Shown: in pieces, positions 25,163 through 34,038 of the stretch
How the letters are laid out: each line of letters starts with the position of its first letter
Position numbering within the stretch: position 1 is the first letter of the stretch
Source of the DNA: CBDHGY01 sp965263325
Lineage (GTDB): Bacteria; Pseudomonadota; Alphaproteobacteria; Caulobacterales; Hyphomonadaceae
Assembly (NCBI GenBank): GCA_965263325.1
Contig: CBDHGY010000002.1
Span: 2,294,001-2,358,000, forward strand
Reading direction: 5' to 3'
Length of the DNA stretch: 64,000 bases
Translations under genes and position numbers: made by a program
Notes under the pieces: model-generated
What the model was told of the DNA's origin: nothing
Databases searched by the model: none
The model's input: only the letters and a program-made list of their open reading frames with translations

Positions 25163-26566
25163 TTATGCGGCTTGAGCGGCGTCGTCTTCCTCACTTATAA
25201 CTTCAACTGGCAAAGAGATCGTGAATATACTTCCGCGCGTTAATACGCTTTGGACTGTTATTTTCCCGCCAAGCAAATCGCAGATTTTTCCACTTAGTGC
25301 GAGACCGATCCCTGCGCCGCCATATTTGGAAGACGTTTCATTACCGACGACGCGGAACGCGTTAAACAAGTGGGGAACATCTTCTTCCGGAATACCTGCG
25401 CCTGTGTCGGCAATTTCTATTTTTAAGTTCGGGCCTAGGCGCTGTGCCGTCAGACTAATCTCACCATTCTCGGTAAATTTAGCGGCGTTATCGAGAATGT
25501 GCTCAAGCACCTTCTTAACGAGGGACCAATCAGCGTGCCCGTAGCCAAGGTTCGGGTCGAGTTTTACCGATAAAGTGTTCCGACGTTTTGTAATTGAACC
25601 GGATTTCGCCTCGGCCAGTGCCTGAAGCTCGTTTGAAAAGTTCACCCGGTCGGATGATACTTCCATTTTACCGGCTTCAATTTTTGAGAAATCGAGCACA
25701 TCGTTCACGAGCCGCAGTAAGTGCTGACCGGCCGCTTGAATCTTATCTAGATCGTCGGCTGTTTCCTGATCACCTTCGATCAACGCATCGTCCATAAGCA
25801 TTTGGCTGTAGCCAATGACAGCATTCAAAGGCGTGCGTAGCTCATGAGACATATTTGCGACGAAGTCTGACTTCGCGGCACCAGATCGGCGCGCAGCTTC
25901 GGCTGTATGGCGTAGCTCTAGCGCTGTCTCTTTGTGTAAGCGCACTTCGTTCTCAAGGTCGACCTGGCTTGCCAGAATATTCGCGTAGTAAATCGCCATC
26001 ATCGCGACGTATGCGGCTGCACTCATCATAGACAGAATGCCGGGTCCTTGAAGCATCTGCATGTCGACGGCTGGGAAGTCCATGCCAACCGCCTGGAGCC
26101 CATAAAGGCCGCCAACATTTGCAGCAATCATAAGGAGAATCCAATACTTCAGATTGCCCTGTGGGTTCATATAGAAGAAAGCGAGGAGCGGTATTGTCAC
26201 CAGCCAGGGCAAGAAGGGAGAAGACGTGCCTCCATAAGAGTAACATGCCCAAAGGATAACGAATATCAGGTTCTGGATTGAAAGAATTGCGAGCGGCACA
26301 TACGCACCCGTCCACCGAAGAAGCAATGGGAACACCCAGAATGCGGTAATTGACGCCCCGAATACAATTAGCCGGTAATCAATCGGAAATCCGCAAAGCC
26401 AGAGATACAGCGGTAAGACGTTTCCCAAGAATGGTCCGAAAAAGTGCGATAGCAGGAACATGCGCGCACGGCGACTTGTTGCTCGATCTGCCGCAACGCT
26501 CTCGGGAATAAAAAAGTCTAGAAAACTATCTAGTCTTCCCGCTTTTGCTTGCGTGGAAACATCCAT
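25163..26566 (-). CDS. Six-helix membrane sensor histidine kinase (copy 1)
   Basis: A 467-residue kinase. The ATG at 26566 gives MDVSTQAKAGRLDSFLDFFIP; a longer start eleven codons upstream is possible. About six hydrophobic helices occupy residues 30-195, with a conserved-looking YGGTSSPFLPWL between helices, then a coiled linker, the H box at His241 (SHELRTPLNAVIGYSQ), N box (LEHILDNAAKF) and G boxes (DTGAGIPEED, YGGAGIGLALS). It is an inner-membrane sensor with almost no periplasmic domain, as in CqsS/LqsS-type kinases that sense membrane-soluble ligands. The divergent copy at 26763 has the same architecture. Confidence 0.9.
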   Translation of the reverse strand: MDVSTQAKAGRLDSFLDFFIPESVAADRATSRRARMFLLSHFFGPFLGNVLPLYLWLCGFPIDYRLIVFGASITAFWVFPLLLRWTGAYVPLAILSIQNLIFVILWACYSYGGTSSPFLPWLVTIPLLAFFYMNPQGNLKYWILLMIAANVGGLYGLQAVGMDFPAVDMQMLQGPGILSMMSAAAYVAMMAIYYANILASQVDLENEVRLHKETALELRHTAEAARRSGAAKSDFVANMSHELRTPLNAVIGYSQMLMDDALIEGDQETADDLDKIQAAGQHLLRLVNDVLDFSKIEAGKMEVSSDRVNFSNELQALAEAKSGSITKRRNTLSVKLDPNLGYGHADWSLVKKVLEHILDNAAKFTENGEISLTAQRLGPNLKIEIADTGAGIPEEDVPHLFNAFRVVGNETSSKYGGAGIGLALSGKICDLLGGKITVQSVLTRGSIFTISLPVEVISEEDDAAQAA

Positions 26567-26623
26567 ATCAACCCTGCCTTGCGCATGTGTTCTGCGCATA
26601 AACCTTGGCCGACCATATACTAT

Positions 26624-26735
26624 TCGTTTTAAGGATTGGTTATAGATATCCTACCAGCTTATTTATTTGTATGCTGAATATTTACTAAAGTACTTCCATG
26701 CATCCTTAATATGATTGTGCGTATAAGGATTATCA
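26624..26735. promoter_or_regulatory. Divergent kinase promoter region with three TAAGGAT repeats
   Basis: The 196-base AT-rich gap between the two divergent kinase genes has TAAGGAT at 26630-26636 and 26724-26730 and its inverse ATCCTTA at 26702-26708; the last two form an inverted repeat with a 15-base centre. TTAA-N7-TTAT at 26629-26643 is one base from the CtrA consensus TTAA-N7-TTAA. These are candidate operators for a regulator controlling both kinases. No regulator is assigned. Confidence 0.4.
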
Positions 26736-26762
26736 AATCATTCGATCTGGAGTGCGTGGAAA

Positions 26763-28154
26763 ATGCCGGAGAGCTTCTTTAAACTTACAGACTGGTTTAT
26801 CCCGGACGAATACAGAAAAGAGAAGTCAGATCTGACGTTAGCCAGAAACTTTGCGTTCACGCACTTGTTCGGCCCATTCCTCGGAGTGTCGATTGTCGCC
26901 TTTCTTTTTACAGCCGATCCAAATCACGATGCTGTATTTTGGACGATCACGTTAGCGATCATTGGTTTCTGGCTGCTTCCTCTTTGGATGAAGTATTCTG
27001 GTGATCTTGAAAAGCCGGCCTTTATGTCCGTTCAATTGCTGACATTCGTCTCATTGTTTGGCTCATACTTTTACGGCGGAACGACTTCCCCGTTTCCGGC
27101 ATGGTTGCTTGTCGCCTTGTTGCTTGGTTTCTTTTATCTTTCTGATCGGCCTCGCTTGATACTTGGAAGCTTAGCCGGCCAGTTTGCAGGGTTCTTCGCG
27201 ATATACCTCGTTATGGGAACTTTCCCGGAGCGGGTTTCTCTTGAAGCACTCGCTCCTGCTTCGATGATTTCTGTGGTTTCTGCCTTTGTATACATGGGCT
27301 GGATGTCGATTTACTACGCTGACATGATTGTTCAAAGATCTGAGCTCGAGCGGGAGGCTGAGAGACACCGCGAAACCGCCGCTCAGCTCCAGAAAACGAT
27401 GGAAGAGGCCGAAGAAGCCAACCGCGCCAAGTCCATATTCCTCGCGAAAATGTCTCATGAACTCCGCACACCGCTTAACGCAGTGATCGGGTACAGTGAA
27501 TTGTTACTCGATGAAGCAGAAGCGGAAACAGAGACTAAGGATGAACAAAAGCTCGCTGATCTTAAACGCATAAACGGCGCGGGGCGCCACTTACTTGGTC
27601 TTGTGACTGATGTGATGGATGTAACGCGAATTGAGTCGCATACGATCGAAGTTCATACAGATCGATTTAATGTGTCTGACTTCATCGATGGATTGATGGC
27701 AACTTGCGCGCCGCTCGTAAAGGCGAACTCGAATGAGTTGAAATTGGACAGGGGAAGCAATTTGTCGTGGGCGCAAACAGACCAATTAAAGCTGCGCCAA
27801 TGTCTTTTGAACCTCGTTTCGAACGCCGCGAAATTTACGCACAATGGCATTGTTACCATTTCGGCGAACCGTCACATGCGCAACGGTCGCGCTTGGCTGA
27901 CATTTTGCGTTTCCGACACTGGGATTGGTATTTCGAAAACAAACCTTCAGAAGCTCTTCAAAGAATTCTCGCAAGCGACACTGGATACGTCTAAAAATTA
28001 TGGCGGAACCGGACTTGGACTTGTTTTGACAAAGCGTTTCTGCGAATTGCTCGGCGGCGATATCCACCTCGAAAGTGTTGAAGGTGAGGGAACATCATTC
28101 ACATTGAATCTGCCTGCTGTATACCAAGGAGACGTCGCTTCTCGCGCGGCATAA
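26763..28154 (+). CDS. Six-helix membrane sensor histidine kinase (copy 2)
   Basis: A 463-residue kinase, paralogous to the divergent copy: both share an early F-IP-E/D motif, HLFGPFLG / HFFGPFLG, the interhelix YGGT(S/T)SPF and an IYYA(D/N) helix end. Six helices occupy residues 30-190, then a heptad linker (ELEREAERHRETAAQLQKTM), H box at His232 (SHELRTPLNAVIGYSE), N box (LLNLVSNAAKF) and G boxes (DTGIGISKTN, YGGTGLGLVL). GGAG precedes the ATG at 26763. No receiver is fused, so partners are probably the receivers encoded nearby. A 165-base gap separates it from the hybrid kinase. Confidence 0.9.
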   Translation: MPESFFKLTDWFIPDEYRKEKSDLTLARNFAFTHLFGPFLGVSIVAFLFTADPNHDAVFWTITLAIIGFWLLPLWMKYSGDLEKPAFMSVQLLTFVSLFGSYFYGGTTSPFPAWLLVALLLGFFYLSDRPRLILGSLAGQFAGFFAIYLVMGTFPERVSLEALAPASMISVVSAFVYMGWMSIYYADMIVQRSELEREAERHRETAAQLQKTMEEAEEANRAKSIFLAKMSHELRTPLNAVIGYSELLLDEAEAETETKDEQKLADLKRINGAGRHLLGLVTDVMDVTRIESHTIEVHTDRFNVSDFIDGLMATCAPLVKANSNELKLDRGSNLSWAQTDQLKLRQCLLNLVSNAAKFTHNGIVTISANRHMRNGRAWLTFCVSDTGIGISKTNLQKLFKEFSQATLDTSKNYGGTGLGLVLTKRFCELLGGDIHLESVEGEGTSFTLNLPAVYQGDVASRAA

Positions 28155-28319
28155 ACCGCTAACAGGTGCCTCGAAGATAGGTTGAAATCCTCGACATTTA
28201 TTCCGTGGTCGAAGCATTTCGAAGCATGAAAGCAACGCTTCTTTAAGCACAGTTAGTATATATTCATACCACATAAATGGACCGCAAAATAGCGGTGTTT
28301 GGGTTTAACGGTGAGTAGA

Positions 28320-30260
28320 ATGGCGGGATCGCGCGAAGCTATAGAGAAGTCTGTCGATTTCTCGTTCTTCAAATCCACGACAGCTTTAACGGTCGCTGGC
28401 GCAGCTTTAGGTGGCGCGCTGGTATCCTGCGCATCTAGTGCGATATTGTATCCAGCCGCGGGCGTTGTAACGCATTTGCTGCAGGGAGCGTTTGTTGCGC
28501 TTGGTGCCGGTATTGTCGGGTTTTTATCAGCGAAGGACGCCGCGAATAACGTCGGTGCAGACGACGTTGCACGCGTGACAGAAGCGGTACGCGGATTACT
28601 TCGCGATCCGGAACTGGTCCAAAGAATTCCGGTTTCAAGCACGGGTATTGTTGCTGATCTCACCAGCAATCTAAACGTATTGATCGACAATTTTTCAGCA
28701 AGACAGCGGGCGCTCCAGGAGACAGTTTCTGATGTTCGCGCCATGCGCGACCGGTCTGAGTCGGCGTCTATGGCGAAATCTCATTTCCTTGCGAATATGT
28801 CTCATGAGCTTCGCACACCGCTAAACGCGATCATTGGTTACGCCATGCTTCTGCAGGAAGATGCCCAAGACGCCGGAGCAACTGAAACAGTTAGCGACCT
28901 TGATCGAATACTTCGAGCTGCACGCCATTTGCTAATGCTGATCAACGATATTCTTGACCTGTCGAAAATCGAAGCCGGCAAAGATGATGTAGAATATTCT
29001 CCGGTCAATGTCCGTACATTGATAGAAGAAACGATGGTGTCGGTTGGACCGCGCGCAACGATGTCAGATGTACGGTTCGAGTTAGACTTGCCGGAAGAAG
29101 ATATCTTTATGCAGACGGACAATATGAAGGTCCGCCAATGTCTTCTGAACCTGCTTAGCAACGCCTTCAAGTTCACAGAGCAAGGCTATGTAAAGCTAAC
29201 GGTTAGGTTACGTGAAATTGAATTTGGCCCAGTGGTGGACTTCATTGTGGAAGATACTGGGATTGGCATCAGTGCGGAAAAAATCGAAAGCTTGTTTGAT
29301 GCGTTTGTGCAAGAAAATGTATCAACAACGCAGAACTTCGGTGGCACCGGCCTCGGCCTGACTATTACACGAAAACTTGCGAGCTTGCTTGGTGGTCAGC
29401 TTTCCGTTGACAGCGAGAAGAACAAGGGTTCGGTCTTCAAGTTATCGATACCAAAAGAGCCTATTCGAAAGACGTCATTGCGAAATCTTGAAGATCTAGC
29501 TGTGAGTGTTCCGACGAATAATGGGGCTGCAAATGAAAGACTTGCACTCGTTATCGATGATGATGCGTCCACAGTTGATCTGCTAAGCCGTTGGTTGAAG
29601 AAGCAGGGATACTCAGTCGCCGCAGCGTTTGATGGCGAGGCCGGTCTTGAAGTTGCTCACGAATTCCAACCGGATCTGATCCTTCTCGATATTCACATGC
29701 CGCGTAAGAACGGTTGGGACGTTCTGGATAAGTTAAAAGAAGACGAAAACCTGCGCGATGTCCCGGTCATTGTTGTGAGTGTCGATGACAATCGCAAACG
29801 AGGCTTAAGTTCAGGAGCTTCGGAGTTCCTAACCAAACCAACAACGCAGGAAAGCCTTGTTGGTGTTCTTGATACATTTAACACAACGACTGACGGTCAC
29901 ATCCTAATTATCGATGACGACGAAGATGCGGGTAATATCATTGAGCGTGCCGCCCGGCAGGTGGGTCTTGAGGTTTCGAGAGCATTTGACGGCGTCGCTG
30001 GCCTTGAGATGGTGAAAGCCCATAAACCTTCTGCAATCGTTCTTGATCTCACAATGCCTGAAAAGGACGGGTTCTCTGTCCTCAAAGAGTTGGAGTCCGA
30101 TCCAGACCTTCGCCGAATACCGGTGATCGTGGTGTCTGCGCGAACACTCAATGGAGACGAATTCAATCAGATCTCAGAGTCTGGTTGTGACTTCCATGCC
30201 AAAGGCGTTTCAAGCCCGCATGACATCGCCGCAAATCTGATTTCCGTGGTCAACGAGTAG
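28320..30260 (+). CDS. Hybrid histidine kinase with two C-terminal receivers
   Basis: A 646-residue protein; the ATG at 28320 has GGTGAG upstream. Two N-terminal membrane helices (about residues 22-75) are followed by a HAMP-like/coiled region, the H box at His162 (SHELRTPLNAIIGYAM), N box (LLNLLSNAFKF) and G boxes (DTGIGISAEK, FGGTGLGLTI). Two receivers follow: REC1 from LALVIDDDAS with Asp in LILLDIHMP, and REC2 from ILIIDDDEDA with Asp in AIVLDLTMP. Both have the conserved late Lys. It leads an operon with a response regulator (11-base gap) and a GGDEF-EAL gene, implying a multi-step phosphorelay to cyclic-di-GMP. Confidence 0.92.
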   Translation: MAGSREAIEKSVDFSFFKSTTALTVAGAALGGALVSCASSAILYPAAGVVTHLLQGAFVALGAGIVGFLSAKDAANNVGADDVARVTEAVRGLLRDPELVQRIPVSSTGIVADLTSNLNVLIDNFSARQRALQETVSDVRAMRDRSESASMAKSHFLANMSHELRTPLNAIIGYAMLLQEDAQDAGATETVSDLDRILRAARHLLMLINDILDLSKIEAGKDDVEYSPVNVRTLIEETMVSVGPRATMSDVRFELDLPEEDIFMQTDNMKVRQCLLNLLSNAFKFTEQGYVKLTVRLREIEFGPVVDFIVEDTGIGISAEKIESLFDAFVQENVSTTQNFGGTGLGLTITRKLASLLGGQLSVDSEKNKGSVFKLSIPKEPIRKTSLRNLEDLAVSVPTNNGAANERLALVIDDDASTVDLLSRWLKKQGYSVAAAFDGEAGLEVAHEFQPDLILLDIHMPRKNGWDVLDKLKEDENLRDVPVIVVSVDDNRKRGLSSGASEFLTKPTTQESLVGVLDTFNTTTDGHILIIDDDEDAGNIIERAARQVGLEVSRAFDGVAGLEMVKAHKPSAIVLDLTMPEKDGFSVLKELESDPDLRRIPVIVVSARTLNGDEFNQISESGCDFHAKGVSSPHDIAANLISVVNE

Positions 30261-30271
30261 AGGGGGCGATT

Positions 30272-30919
30272 ATGACGAATGATAGCAGCACAGCCCGCAT
30301 CCTTGTTGTTGACGACATCGAGGATAATCACGTTCTTCTCTCGCGAGCGCTGCAGCGTGCAGGGTTTGATACTGAGGCGATTGATAACGGCGTCGATACA
30401 ATTGCGCGTGTTTCAATCAACCCGCCAGATCTCATTCTACTCGACTGGATGATGCCTGGGCTATCTGGTATGGAAGTTCTGCTCGCGATCCGAGAACGCT
30501 ACAGCCCGAACGAATTGCCGATTATCATGTGTACAGCGCGCGAAGAGTCGAGCTGTATTTCAGAAGCGATTGAGTGCGGCGCAAACGACTATTTGCAAAA
30601 GCCCGTTGATATGCCGACGGCAATTGCGCGGATCCGCTCTCAGCTAGAACGCCGCGATGCGCTTCAATCTCTTTCGAACATAAACCGCGACCTCGAAGAA
30701 ACTCTCGCTCAGCGCACGCGTGCACTCATGGGCTCACGTGAGCAAGACACGGAGATAGCAGAGACGTCTTTGGAAGCGTCTGTTCCCAAAGCTGATATTC
30801 TTGAACTAATGCGTCTAGCGAAGTGGTTGCGCGAGTCAGACGAAACCAGCGACCCGACCTTGCTCGCGGCCTGCGCAGATTCTTTGACAACGATCGCCCG
30901 GCGATTGGCGGCCGCGTGA
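30272..30919 (+). CDS. Response regulator with C-terminal coil
   Basis: A 215-residue protein: receiver at residues 8-125 (ILVVDDIEDN, Asp58 in LILLDWMMPGLSG, Lys in QKPVDMP) and a 90-residue helical C-terminus beginning with a coiled coil (LERRDALQSLSNINRDLEETL) and no DNA-binding or enzymatic output domain. It lies between the hybrid kinase and the GGDEF-EAL gene with 11-base gaps on both sides. The coil may contact the GGDEF-EAL protein or a kinase; this is inference. Confidence 0.9.
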   Translation: MTNDSSTARILVVDDIEDNHVLLSRALQRAGFDTEAIDNGVDTIARVSINPPDLILLDWMMPGLSGMEVLLAIRERYSPNELPIIMCTAREESSCISEAIECGANDYLQKPVDMPTAIARIRSQLERRDALQSLSNINRDLEETLAQRTRALMGSREQDTEIAETSLEASVPKADILELMRLAKWLRESDETSDPTLLAACADSLTTIARRLAAA

Positions 30920-30930
30920 GGGAAACGGCG

Positions 30931-32565
30931 ATGAGCGAACAAACCCCTCTGATTGACCAGCGCATGAACGCTGCGGACCGACGCTCTGACAATGACCGCC
31001 GCGAAGAAGAACAAAAGTCAGACTTGCTGCCGCTTCTTGGGGCTTTCGGTCCGCTTGTAACCGGCGCAGCGCTTTTATCGCCGCCGTCGGAAGTAACGTA
31101 TGGTGTCGCAATGCTTGGCGCTCTCGTGTCATCCATGGCGCTATTTAGTTTAACGCGGACCCGCTCCGAGGCGATTTCATCGGCCCAGCATTTCCACACT
31201 CAGCAATCAGTCGCTGAGCGTGTCGCACTTGAAGATGCGCTCACAAAGCTTCCTAACCGGCTTGCGTTCCGAAAGTATCTGGAAGAGACGCTTTCGGAAG
31301 AAGATTGCGGTCAAGTTGTTGTTCTTTTTGCCGATTTAGACAAGTTCAAGGAGGTCAATGACGGCCTCGGCCATGACGCTGGGGATGCGCTTCTGATCGA
31401 GATTGCAAGCCGTTGCCAGGGGCTTCTGGAAGAGACCGACTTGCTCGCGCGTCTTGGCGGCGACGAATTTGCGGCCGTGCTGACCGGTGCTGATGCCATC
31501 GCTCGCGCAGAGCCATTGGCAACGAAATTCATCGAAACAATCATTCAACCGGTCGTGATCAAAGGCGATGCCGTATCGGTTGGGGTCAGTATCGGCATTG
31601 CTGATACCATTGGCCCGGAGCTCAGTTCCGAAGAATTGCTCCGGCGCGCAGATATCGCAATGTACCGCGCCAAAGCAGACACCCGCCACTCATTTTGCCG
31701 CTTCACCAAGGAGCTGGATGACGTTCTCGTCAAGAAACGGTCGTTGCGCGCAGATCTCGATACAGCGATTACGGAAGACCAGCTGCGCCTTGAAATCCAG
31801 CCTATTTTCTGTGCGCGCTCCGGCCGTGTTATCAGTGGTGAAGTGCTTATGCGCTGGCGTCACCCGACGCGCGGCGAGATTACGCCATCGCAATTTATCC
31901 CGCTTGCGGAAGAGAGTGTTCAGATCCTGAAAATTGGTGATTGGGCGATCAATAAAACGCTTGAGCACATCAAAGAGCTTGGCAACACAGTGCCGCTTGC
32001 CGTGAACGTATCGCCACTGCAGTTCCGCCACCACAATTTTGCGAAGTCCGTCTCTGACAGGCTTCTCCGCAATAATATTTCGCCGAAGCTCTTGAAGATC
32101 GAGATTACCGAAGGTGTCCTGATCAGTCACAATGATCTGGCGATGCGGACCATTCGCCAGCTTCGCGATATTGGTGTGCAGGTTGTGCTGGATGATTTCG
32201 GCACAGGCTTCTCGTCGCTCTCTTACTTGCAGAGCTTTGACTTTGACGTCGTGAAAATCGATCGCTCTTTTGTGCGTTATATTGATGGGCGCCATCAGTC
32301 GCGCCAGCTCACACGCGCGATTATTGATATGGGCCATGGCCTGGATATGCAGGTGGTTGCGGAAGGCATCGAAAATGCGCGCCAGGCGAGCCTGCTTCAG
32401 CTGCTCGGTTGTGACCAATTACAGGGCTATTATCTTGGCGTGCCAGCCCTGGTGAAAGAGTTCAAGGCGATGGTCGAGGAAGCTGAGCGTAATCCAAAGC
32501 TTCAGGTGAAAGCGAAAGAAGAGCCCATTGGCCTGCCGACATTGAAAGCTGTGACAAAGAGCTAG
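30931..32565 (+). CDS. Membrane GGDEF-EAL cyclic-di-GMP enzyme
   Basis: A 544-residue protein; the ATG at 30931 is 11 bases after the regulator stop. Two N-terminal helices (about residues 32-75) precede a GGDEF domain with the intact motif at 176-180. The inhibitory RxxD I-site five residues before it is absent (EETD). The C-terminal EAL domain has E304-V305-L306 in place of EAL, but the metal Glu is kept, as are NVSPLQF, EITEGVL, DDFGTGFSS and AEGIEN, so phosphodiesterase activity is plausible. The protein may make, break or sense cyclic-di-GMP under the adjacent phosphorelay. Confidence 0.92.
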   Translation: MSEQTPLIDQRMNAADRRSDNDRREEEQKSDLLPLLGAFGPLVTGAALLSPPSEVTYGVAMLGALVSSMALFSLTRTRSEAISSAQHFHTQQSVAERVALEDALTKLPNRLAFRKYLEETLSEEDCGQVVVLFADLDKFKEVNDGLGHDAGDALLIEIASRCQGLLEETDLLARLGGDEFAAVLTGADAIARAEPLATKFIETIIQPVVIKGDAVSVGVSIGIADTIGPELSSEELLRRADIAMYRAKADTRHSFCRFTKELDDVLVKKRSLRADLDTAITEDQLRLEIQPIFCARSGRVISGEVLMRWRHPTRGEITPSQFIPLAEESVQILKIGDWAINKTLEHIKELGNTVPLAVNVSPLQFRHHNFAKSVSDRLLRNNISPKLLKIEITEGVLISHNDLAMRTIRQLRDIGVQVVLDDFGTGFSSLSYLQSFDFDVVKIDRSFVRYIDGRHQSRQLTRAIIDMGHGLDMQVVAEGIENARQASLLQLLGCDQLQGYYLGVPALVKEFKAMVEEAERNPKLQVKAKEEPIGLPTLKAVTKS

Positions 32566-32693
32566 TCTCCGCAGATCGCAAACGCGACTTATCCCACACC
32601 CGGCGAAAAATAGTTCTTTGAAATAGATGGCGTTTTTATCCCGTCATAAGAAATCTATCCGACCCCCCTTTGCCCTGGCGTATATTGCTGGGC

Positions 32694-33269
32694 ATGGAAC
32701 AATTAAACGCCCACATTCGCCACCACGCTATTCTTTGCTTTGTTCGCGCGTTGCTCGCGCCAGCATTGCTGTTTCTTCGCGGCGGTGAGGTAAAGCAGTA
32801 TTTGCGCAGGGCGCAGGTGAAGCTCACTGAAGCGGAAAACAGAGTTCGCGAATGGCTTGTGGGTTTGGCGCTGGGTATGGATGCTCCGCAGGCGGAGCAA
32901 ACACGCGCGCCGGGCAAAAGGGGCGCGAAGTTTAATAAGGCAAGCAGGCCGCGTTCATTTTCTGTCTTGCCGCCGCCGCTCCGCGCGCTGCCGGCCGAGA
33001 GTCTGCGCACCCAGCCTGCGCCCTTTGATACACGCTGGGTGGACCAGCGGATCGCGGCCTGCCACACGCGGGCGGAATTGCTGGAAGCCGTGATTGCGCA
33101 GCCGGAGGCTTATGTGCGCCGCCTTGCGCGCATGATGAGACGGCAAGACAACACGGCGCTGTCTCTTCGGTTTTTGGGTGCGCGCATCGCCGTGCCGGGC
33201 GGCCCCGCGATGGTGCTACCGCCCGCGATCTCAAGGGATGTGCCGGTGGATTTTTGGCAGTTAGAATGA
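32694..33269 (+). CDS. Hypothetical protein
   Basis: A 191-residue basic protein of unknown family, read from the ATG at 32694 (MEQLNAHIRHHAILCFVRAL). There is a hydrophobic stretch near the N-terminus (VRALLAPALLFL), a Pro/Arg/Lys-rich middle part, and a C-terminal helical half with ELLEAVIAQPEAYVRRLARMMRR. GC-rich codon use matches neighbouring core genes, which supports a real gene. It converges with the PLD-like gene. No function can be proposed. Confidence 0.55.
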   Translation: MEQLNAHIRHHAILCFVRALLAPALLFLRGGEVKQYLRRAQVKLTEAENRVREWLVGLALGMDAPQAEQTRAPGKRGAKFNKASRPRSFSVLPPPLRALPAESLRTQPAPFDTRWVDQRIAACHTRAELLEAVIAQPEAYVRRLARMMRRQDNTALSLRFLGARIAVPGGPAMVLPPAISRDVPVDFWQLE

Positions 33270-33328
33270 TCGTTCTGTTAATACTAGACTCAGCGCTCTG
33301 CGGGTTTCGACTTGTGGAGGTACATCTA

Positions 33329-34006
33329 TTAGAGACTGTCCCAAACACTTTGATAGTGCGCTATAATTCTATGTGCTGGTGCCACGATTTCGATTATCGT
33401 AGTGGGTTTTTGTGAAGCTCCATCTTTGAATGACGCGCCTGAGTTAAAACATCTATCTTCATCGACTATCACAAACCTATCGTGCAAATCCTTCGACTTT
33501 TTGATGCTGTATGTTCGTCCGTTCTGCTTTGAAAGTAAGTCGGTTGCTACGATAACTTCATCGAAATGCTTGCTGAGAAGCAATTGAATATTCGCGGATG
33601 TCAAATTCGAGGCGAGGTACGTTTTTACAAAAGTTGCGTCAATGTAGGGATCGACGAACATAATACTGTTTTTTGCCAACCTAATTATTGACCTCATGGT
33701 TTCAAAATAGTCGTAAGGGTTTCCAGCCTCAAACGAACGATCTAAGTTAGCCTCATCGTTTGCTGACAACTCAGCGATAACTTCGTACATCAGTGTTTGT
33801 ACTTCAGACAAAGCGCGAGAAATGGGGCCAGTATGACTGCTGGTTAATGAGGCTGATGAAGTTTGGAAGCGAATAAACTCCATCTTGCCTACTCGCTTGA
33901 AGGCGGCTGATACCTCTCCAACCCACTTAAGTGCATCTGGGTCGCTCTTTTCGAGTTCTCTGGGTGTTGGACTGTCAGCTAACAGACGCTCAAATTTGGC
34001 TTTCAT
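33329..34006 (-). CDS. PLD-like domain protein with HDR-type motif
   Basis: A 225-residue protein. The C-terminal half resembles a single phospholipase-D-fold domain, with SIMFVDPYIDATFV, a strand IQLLLSKHF, and DLHDRFVIVDEDRCFNSGAS, a variant of HxKxxxxD with Arg in place of Lys. The N-terminal half is helical. This kind of stand-alone PLD-like domain is common in accessory and defence loci, but its activity is unproven. The DNA is visibly AT-richer than gyrB 32 bases upstream on the same strand, which suggests horizontal acquisition and possible read-through from gyrB. Confidence 0.65.
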   Translation of the reverse strand: MKAKFERLLADSPTPRELEKSDPDALKWVGEVSAAFKRVGKMEFIRFQTSSASLTSSHTGPISRALSEVQTLMYEVIAELSANDEANLDRSFEAGNPYDYFETMRSIIRLAKNSIMFVDPYIDATFVKTYLASNLTSANIQLLLSKHFDEVIVATDLLSKQNGRTYSIKKSKDLHDRFVIVDEDRCFNSGASFKDGASQKPTTIIEIVAPAHRIIAHYQSVWDSL

Positions 34007-34038
34007 AGACGCGTCGATATCGCGATTCTGATGCGGAT

